Shown here piece after piece: positions 5,467 through 8,293 of a DNA stretch of 8,293 nucleotides. Position 1 is the first letter of the stretch, and each line of letters starts with the position of its first letter. The stretch is from contig CAKTNU010000072.1 in assembly GCA_934589325.1 (NCBI GenBank), positions 1-8,293 of the forward strand. Reading direction: 5' to 3'. Position numbers and translations under genes: made by a program. The stretch is from an uncultured Oscillospiraceae bacterium. Lineage in GTDB: Bacteria > Bacillota_A > Clostridia > Oscillospirales > Oscillospiraceae. Below the pieces are notes generated by a model. The model had not been told where the DNA came from. It saw nothing but the letters and a program-made list of their open reading frames with translations, and made no database searches.

Positions 5467-7335
5467 ATGGTAAGAGACTTCAGACCCGAAACCAAGGAAA
5501 AGATCATCGGCTACATACGGGAAATGACGGACGAAGGCTTCTGGGTCTCGGTCGGTGACTTTTTCGGGGATATCTGGCTTTCTGTAAAACATTTTTTCAA
5601 GTATACTGTGCTCGGCGATAAGCCGGATGCCAAGGACGAATTTGACAGGTATCACAGGGAAGTGGTCGATAAGTGCGATATGCTTATCGAAGAGATCGGC
5701 CCGATATTTGATAACGCAAACGAGACCGACGGCATATACGCGGCAGATGCTGCGGCCATCAATGACAGCGGACGCGAACTGCTGAATGAACTCGTGAAAT
5801 ATACCGAGATGGCTACGCCGTCGGGGATAAGTGCAGTTCTGGATACGGTCACGATAGGCGGAATATCCGACCCCGGCGTAGTGATAGAGAAGAAAAAGCC
5901 CGAGATATCGGATACCCGGCTTGATGAATACTGCCGGAGGGCATCACCGCTTGAGTTCAGAAAAAGCATCACATATGTGGATGCTGCTGTGTGTAAGATG
6001 GACTTCGGCACTGCAGTACTGATATCTGTTTTTAACCACGATGATATCCTGCTTGATAATCTGATTTATTCGCGCAAGGATGAGGTGGACGCCGCCGTGC
6101 GCAAAATGCTCCTGAAGGGACATGACGGTCTGCCGACGGTTGAGGAAATAGCAAAGGAGCTCGGCGTAAGCGAGACTATCGTTAGGTTCTACCTCAAAAA
6201 CGGTGGGATCGGCAGAATGGCAAGAGACCTGCCGTCAGGTATGAGCTCTGCGGACTTTGAAAAGGCATTGGGCGAATATGTCGATATCAGCACGTCAAAA
6301 ATCTTTGCGGATCAGGATCTTGCATATGAGATATGCGCCCTGCTCGGCGCCAATACGGAAGTTCTGGATACGATAAAGAGCGGAACGATAAACGAGTATG
6401 AGGTTCGCCTGTATAAAGAGAGCCTTGCCAAGTCCCTTCAGGACCTGTGCGATAAATCTGAGTTTAAGATGCTGCCTAATACTAAAAAAATTACCGGTGT
6501 CATTAACGATATTTACAAGACGACCATGTCGGGCGAGATGGGCGAGGCTTTCAAGAAAATATGGGACGGCGATAAGTACGACACCAAGGCTGCCGCCGAA
6601 TTTTTAAGAAAGTACTGCGGCATTTCCGAGCCGGATGCGGGCGACATTAATTGCCTGCGCGGTGTATCGGATATTTTCAGCGGCTCGAAAGCAGTCAAGG
6701 ACTTCATTAAAAAGACCCAGAACGGCGCAGACATGCTTGACTACTGGATAAGCGATTACACCGCCGAGCTGAGCATGATCGACGGGCTTATTGAGGCGAA
6801 CAGCTCCAATCCCGAATATGTCGTCGCGCTTACCGATCTGCGCCGGAAATATACCGATAAAGTAAAAGGCACTCTGGATGAGGTAGTAAAGACTCTCGGA
6901 GAAAAAGGCTTGTCAGAGGCCAAGAAGACATTCCCGCCGCTGACGGCTGCAGAAGCTGCGATAGATCTGGTCGGCGAAATAAGCGGCGCTAAAGGCCATG
7001 TGAGCGCGGCAGAGAGCATCCTGGCTTATGCAACGATATGTCCGGAGGCTGTAGATGCTTATGATAGGGCAGTGATGGCGGTAAGGGAGAATCCGGGGGA
7101 TGCTAAGGCACTGGCGCAGGTAAGGATGACCTTCAGCGTAATGAAGCAGACGCTTGCGGATTATTACGATGCGCAGATAGACTATGCGGATGGATATATT
7201 TTCGGCCTCGGTCGGGATAAAAGCTATCAGGCGTATCTCTCCTATCAGAAGGAAAAGCTCGAGAATTTGCGCCTGGGCGACGATTACGAGGCAATATCAT
7301 ACGAGAAATTTATGGAGAAGTATGCCGCGTCCTGA
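5467..7335 (+). CDS. Large helical protein of unknown function, second cassette
   Basis: I do not recognise this 622-residue protein. It is predicted to be almost wholly alpha-helical and soluble, with no signal peptide or true membrane span. Residues 26-50 (VSVGDFFGDIWLSVKHFF within it) are aromatic-rich and amphipathic and could touch a membrane. At 222-244, LPTVEEIAKELGVSETIVRFYL reads like a helix-turn-helix. The rest is Glu/Lys/Ala/Asp-rich, with long helices at about 425-510 and 512-600 and an aromatic C-terminus. No LXG, WxG or known toxin motif is seen. GGAGGA at 5454-5459 is 7 bases before the ATG. It follows three small helical proteins, the place an LXG effector would hold, so a non-LXG secreted substrate or a cytosolic adaptor are the two leading ideas. 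No immunity-like gene follows. Confidence 0.7.
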   Translation: MVRDFRPETKEKIIGYIREMTDEGFWVSVGDFFGDIWLSVKHFFKYTVLGDKPDAKDEFDRYHREVVDKCDMLIEEIGPIFDNANETDGIYAADAAAINDSGRELLNELVKYTEMATPSGISAVLDTVTIGGISDPGVVIEKKKPEISDTRLDEYCRRASPLEFRKSITYVDAAVCKMDFGTAVLISVFNHDDILLDNLIYSRKDEVDAAVRKMLLKGHDGLPTVEEIAKELGVSETIVRFYLKNGGIGRMARDLPSGMSSADFEKALGEYVDISTSKIFADQDLAYEICALLGANTEVLDTIKSGTINEYEVRLYKESLAKSLQDLCDKSEFKMLPNTKKITGVINDIYKTTMSGEMGEAFKKIWDGDKYDTKAAAEFLRKYCGISEPDAGDINCLRGVSDIFSGSKAVKDFIKKTQNGADMLDYWISDYTAELSMIDGLIEANSSNPEYVVALTDLRRKYTDKVKGTLDEVVKTLGEKGLSEAKKTFPPLTAAEAAIDLVGEISGAKGHVSAAESILAYATICPEAVDAYDRAVMAVRENPGDAKALAQVRMTFSVMKQTLADYYDAQIDYADGYIFGLGRDKSYQAYLSYQKEKLENLRLGDDYEAISYEKFMEKYAAS

Positions 7336-7383
7336 GCGGTATATGAATAAACGCAGAATCAAGGAGAAAGAAAGGAAAAAGAT

Positions 7384-8073
7384 ATGAATTGCAATTTTTG
7401 CGGTAAGTATGTCGCGGATGGGCAGAGATATTGCCCGAACTGCGGCGCAGAGGTAAAGCAGCCTCAGGGAGCCCCCCAGCAGAATTATCAACAACAGCAG
7501 AGTTACCAGCAGCCCAATTATCAGCAGCAAGGCTACCAGCAGCAGAGCTATCAGCCTAATTACCAGCAGCCCAATTACCAGAACTATCAGCAGCCGAATT
7601 ATAATCAGGGCTACCAGCAGCCGAACTACGGTGCAGCCGCGCCCGCAAATGACGCCATCCGTGACGATAGCAGCCTTATTGATGTCTATAAGCATATCAT
7701 AAAGAACTATGCTAATTTCAACGGCCGTGCCCGCCGCCGCGAGTTCTGGCTCTTCATGCTTGACAATGCTATAATCAACGCAATTCTTTACGTGCTTGGC
7801 AGTATCTTTACCACCGTCGGTATAAGCAGCGGCAGCAGTGCGGCCTTCGCATTTGCCAGCGTGTTCACTGCGCTTGTATATGTCTATGGCATATTTGTCT
7901 TAGTCCCGACGCTTGCGCTGACTTGGCGCCGCCTGCACGATATCGGCAGATCCGGCGGATACTACTTTATGGGATTTATTCCGCTGGCTGGACCGATCAT
8001 CCTCCTCGTTTATGAATGCACCGACAGCGTTCCCGGCCCCAACATGTATGGCGGCAATCCTAAGGGGCGCTGA
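7384..8073 (+). CDS. Zinc-ribbon, Q/Y-rich linker, DUF805 membrane protein
   Basis: A 229-residue protein in three parts. Residues 3-20 are a zinc ribbon with C3-x-x-C6 and C17-x-x-C20. Residues 32-83 are a low-complexity Gln/Tyr/Asn/Pro linker made of QQPNYQ- and QQGYQQ-type units. Residues 96-229 are a DUF805 (YhaH-like) domain: YKHIIKNYANFNGRARRREFW, hydrophobic spans near 121-143, 153-177 and 193-210, then LTWRRLHDIGRSGGYYF, and a terminal PGPNMYGGNPKG. DUF805 proteins are small inner-membrane proteins of unknown biochemical role, usually about 120 residues without the N-terminal additions. The ribbon and linker should be cytosolic. AAAGGA at 7372-7377 precedes the ATG. The FHA proteins on either side suggest a place in the same envelope apparatus, but that is inferred. 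Confidence 0.88.
   Translation: MNCNFCGKYVADGQRYCPNCGAEVKQPQGAPQQNYQQQQSYQQPNYQQQGYQQQSYQPNYQQPNYQNYQQPNYNQGYQQPNYGAAAPANDAIRDDSSLIDVYKHIIKNYANFNGRARRREFWLFMLDNAIINAILYVLGSIFTTVGISSGSSAAFAFASVFTALVYVYGIFVLVPTLALTWRRLHDIGRSGGYYFMGFIPLAGPIILLVYECTDSVPGPNMYGGNPKGR
7477..7632 (+). repeat. Tandem-like Q/Y/N/P codon repeats in linker
   Basis: Degenerate in-frame repeats built on CAGCAGCCNAAYTAYCAGCAG and related units encode QQPNYQQ, QQGYQQ and QQSYQ stretches. The repeats are imperfect at DNA level, with mixed AAT/AAC and TAT/TAC codons. This points to selection on the protein composition rather than a fresh duplication, though copy number could vary between strains. It is the disordered linker between the zinc ribbon and DUF805. 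Confidence 0.85.
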
Positions 8074-8156
8074 CAGAAACCCTGACAGGAAGCGGGTATG
8101 ACCCGGTCTGCACCGCCGTGGTGATACAACTTGGCAATTAAAAGGAGCCTTGAGAA

Positions 8157-8293
8157 ATGAGCATTGATTACTATAGCGACAAAAGACTAACGGATAGCAG
8201 CAGCAAAGGAGCGAGCCTGTATTTTGAAGGCTCCGGCAGGCTCGTCCGGCTGGAAAAGCGGTCAATGACCATCGGCAGGGACAGAGCCTGCGA
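8157..8293 (+). CDS. FHA-domain protein, 3' truncated by window edge
   Basis: The frame begins at an ATG with AAAGGAG at 8141-8147 upstream and stays open to the window end (45 complete codons). After a polar, Ser-rich N-terminus, SLYFEGSGRLVRLEKRSMTI enters the first strands of an FHA domain, and T-I-G-R-D-R-A-C is its hallmark phosphothreonine-binding loop (T-I-G-R-D/S). The conserved Arg of that loop is present, so ligand binding is expected. The rest of the protein is unseen: it might resemble the membrane FHA protein at the left edge or be longer. It follows the DUF805 gene by 83 bases. Confidence 0.75.
   Translation, partial: MSIDYYSDKRLTDSSSKGASLYFEGSGRLVRLEKRSMTIGRDRAC

Noticed and set aside
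7343..7387. 14-residue basic peptide (MNKRRIKEKERKKI) whose stop overlaps the DUF805-gene ATG as ATGA
   Set aside because: It could be a coupled leader peptide, but it has no clear ribosome site and its Lys/Arg/Glu content simply follows the purine-rich ribosome-binding region.
8093..8105. Small inverted repeat CGGGT-ATG-ACCCG after the DUF805 gene
   Set aside because: The stem is only 5 pairs with a 3-base loop and no T-tract, so it is not a credible intrinsic terminator. A second 4-pair stem at 8111-8123 is weaker still.
8131..8136. TTGGCA resembling a -35 box before the last FHA gene
   Set aside because: It lies only about 10 bases before the ribosome site, leaving no room for a -10 box and transcript start.
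1..8293. tRNA, rRNA, CRISPR array, insertion sequence or attachment site
   Set aside because: No direct-repeat/spacer pattern, transposase motif, CCA-ended cloverleaf or terminal inverted repeats were seen in the window. Nearly all bases are coding.

Overview
The window looks like accessory DNA from a low-to-moderate GC Bacillota, most likely a gut-type clostridium (Oscillospiraceae or Lachnospiraceae-like). That placement is an inference. It rests on strong AGGAGG-type ribosome binding sites, tightly packed co-directional genes, and the families present: an LXG effector with its helical partner proteins, DUF4176, zinc-ribbon/DUF805 and FHA-domain proteins. All genes are on the + strand. Gaps run from -8 to +83 bases, with no convincing internal promoter or terminator, so the window reads as the middle of one long operon. 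Both end genes are cut by the window edges.

Layout. (1) 1-1304: 3' part of an FHA-domain protein with one membrane span and a ~288-residue, probably extracytoplasmic tail. (2) 1336-4425: a type VIIb secretion (T7SSb) toxin cassette. It holds a YwqH/DUF5082-like WxG helical protein, a YwqI/DUF5344-like helical protein, an LXG polymorphic toxin ending in a GH-E (HNH/EndoVII-type) nuclease domain, an Imm33/DUF2185-like immunity protein, and a DUF4176 protein. (3) 4451-7335: a second set that mirrors the first in form. It has a coiled-coil YwqH-like protein, a stand-alone protein resembling the front half of an LXG domain, a YwqI-like small helical protein, and a 622-residue mostly helical protein I do not recognise. 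That last protein stands where an effector would be expected but shows no LXG or known toxin domain. (4) 7384-8073: zinc ribbon, Gln/Tyr/Asn-rich linker and DUF805 membrane domain. (5) 8157 to the end: the start of a second FHA-domain protein.

How they may work together. The small helical proteins probably pair with the LXG domain to form the rod recognised by the EssC/YukBA motor, as known for LXG effectors. The Imm33-like protein would protect the producer from the nuclease, and DUF4176 is a recurrent LXG-locus accessory protein. The flanking FHA proteins suggest phosphothreonine signalling connected to the secretion system. No core T7SSb machinery gene (EssB, EssC, EsaA, YukD) lies in the window, so the secretion link rests on the effector cassette. 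The part with most room for novelty is the second cassette (4451-7335), a possible non-LXG substrate or accessory module.
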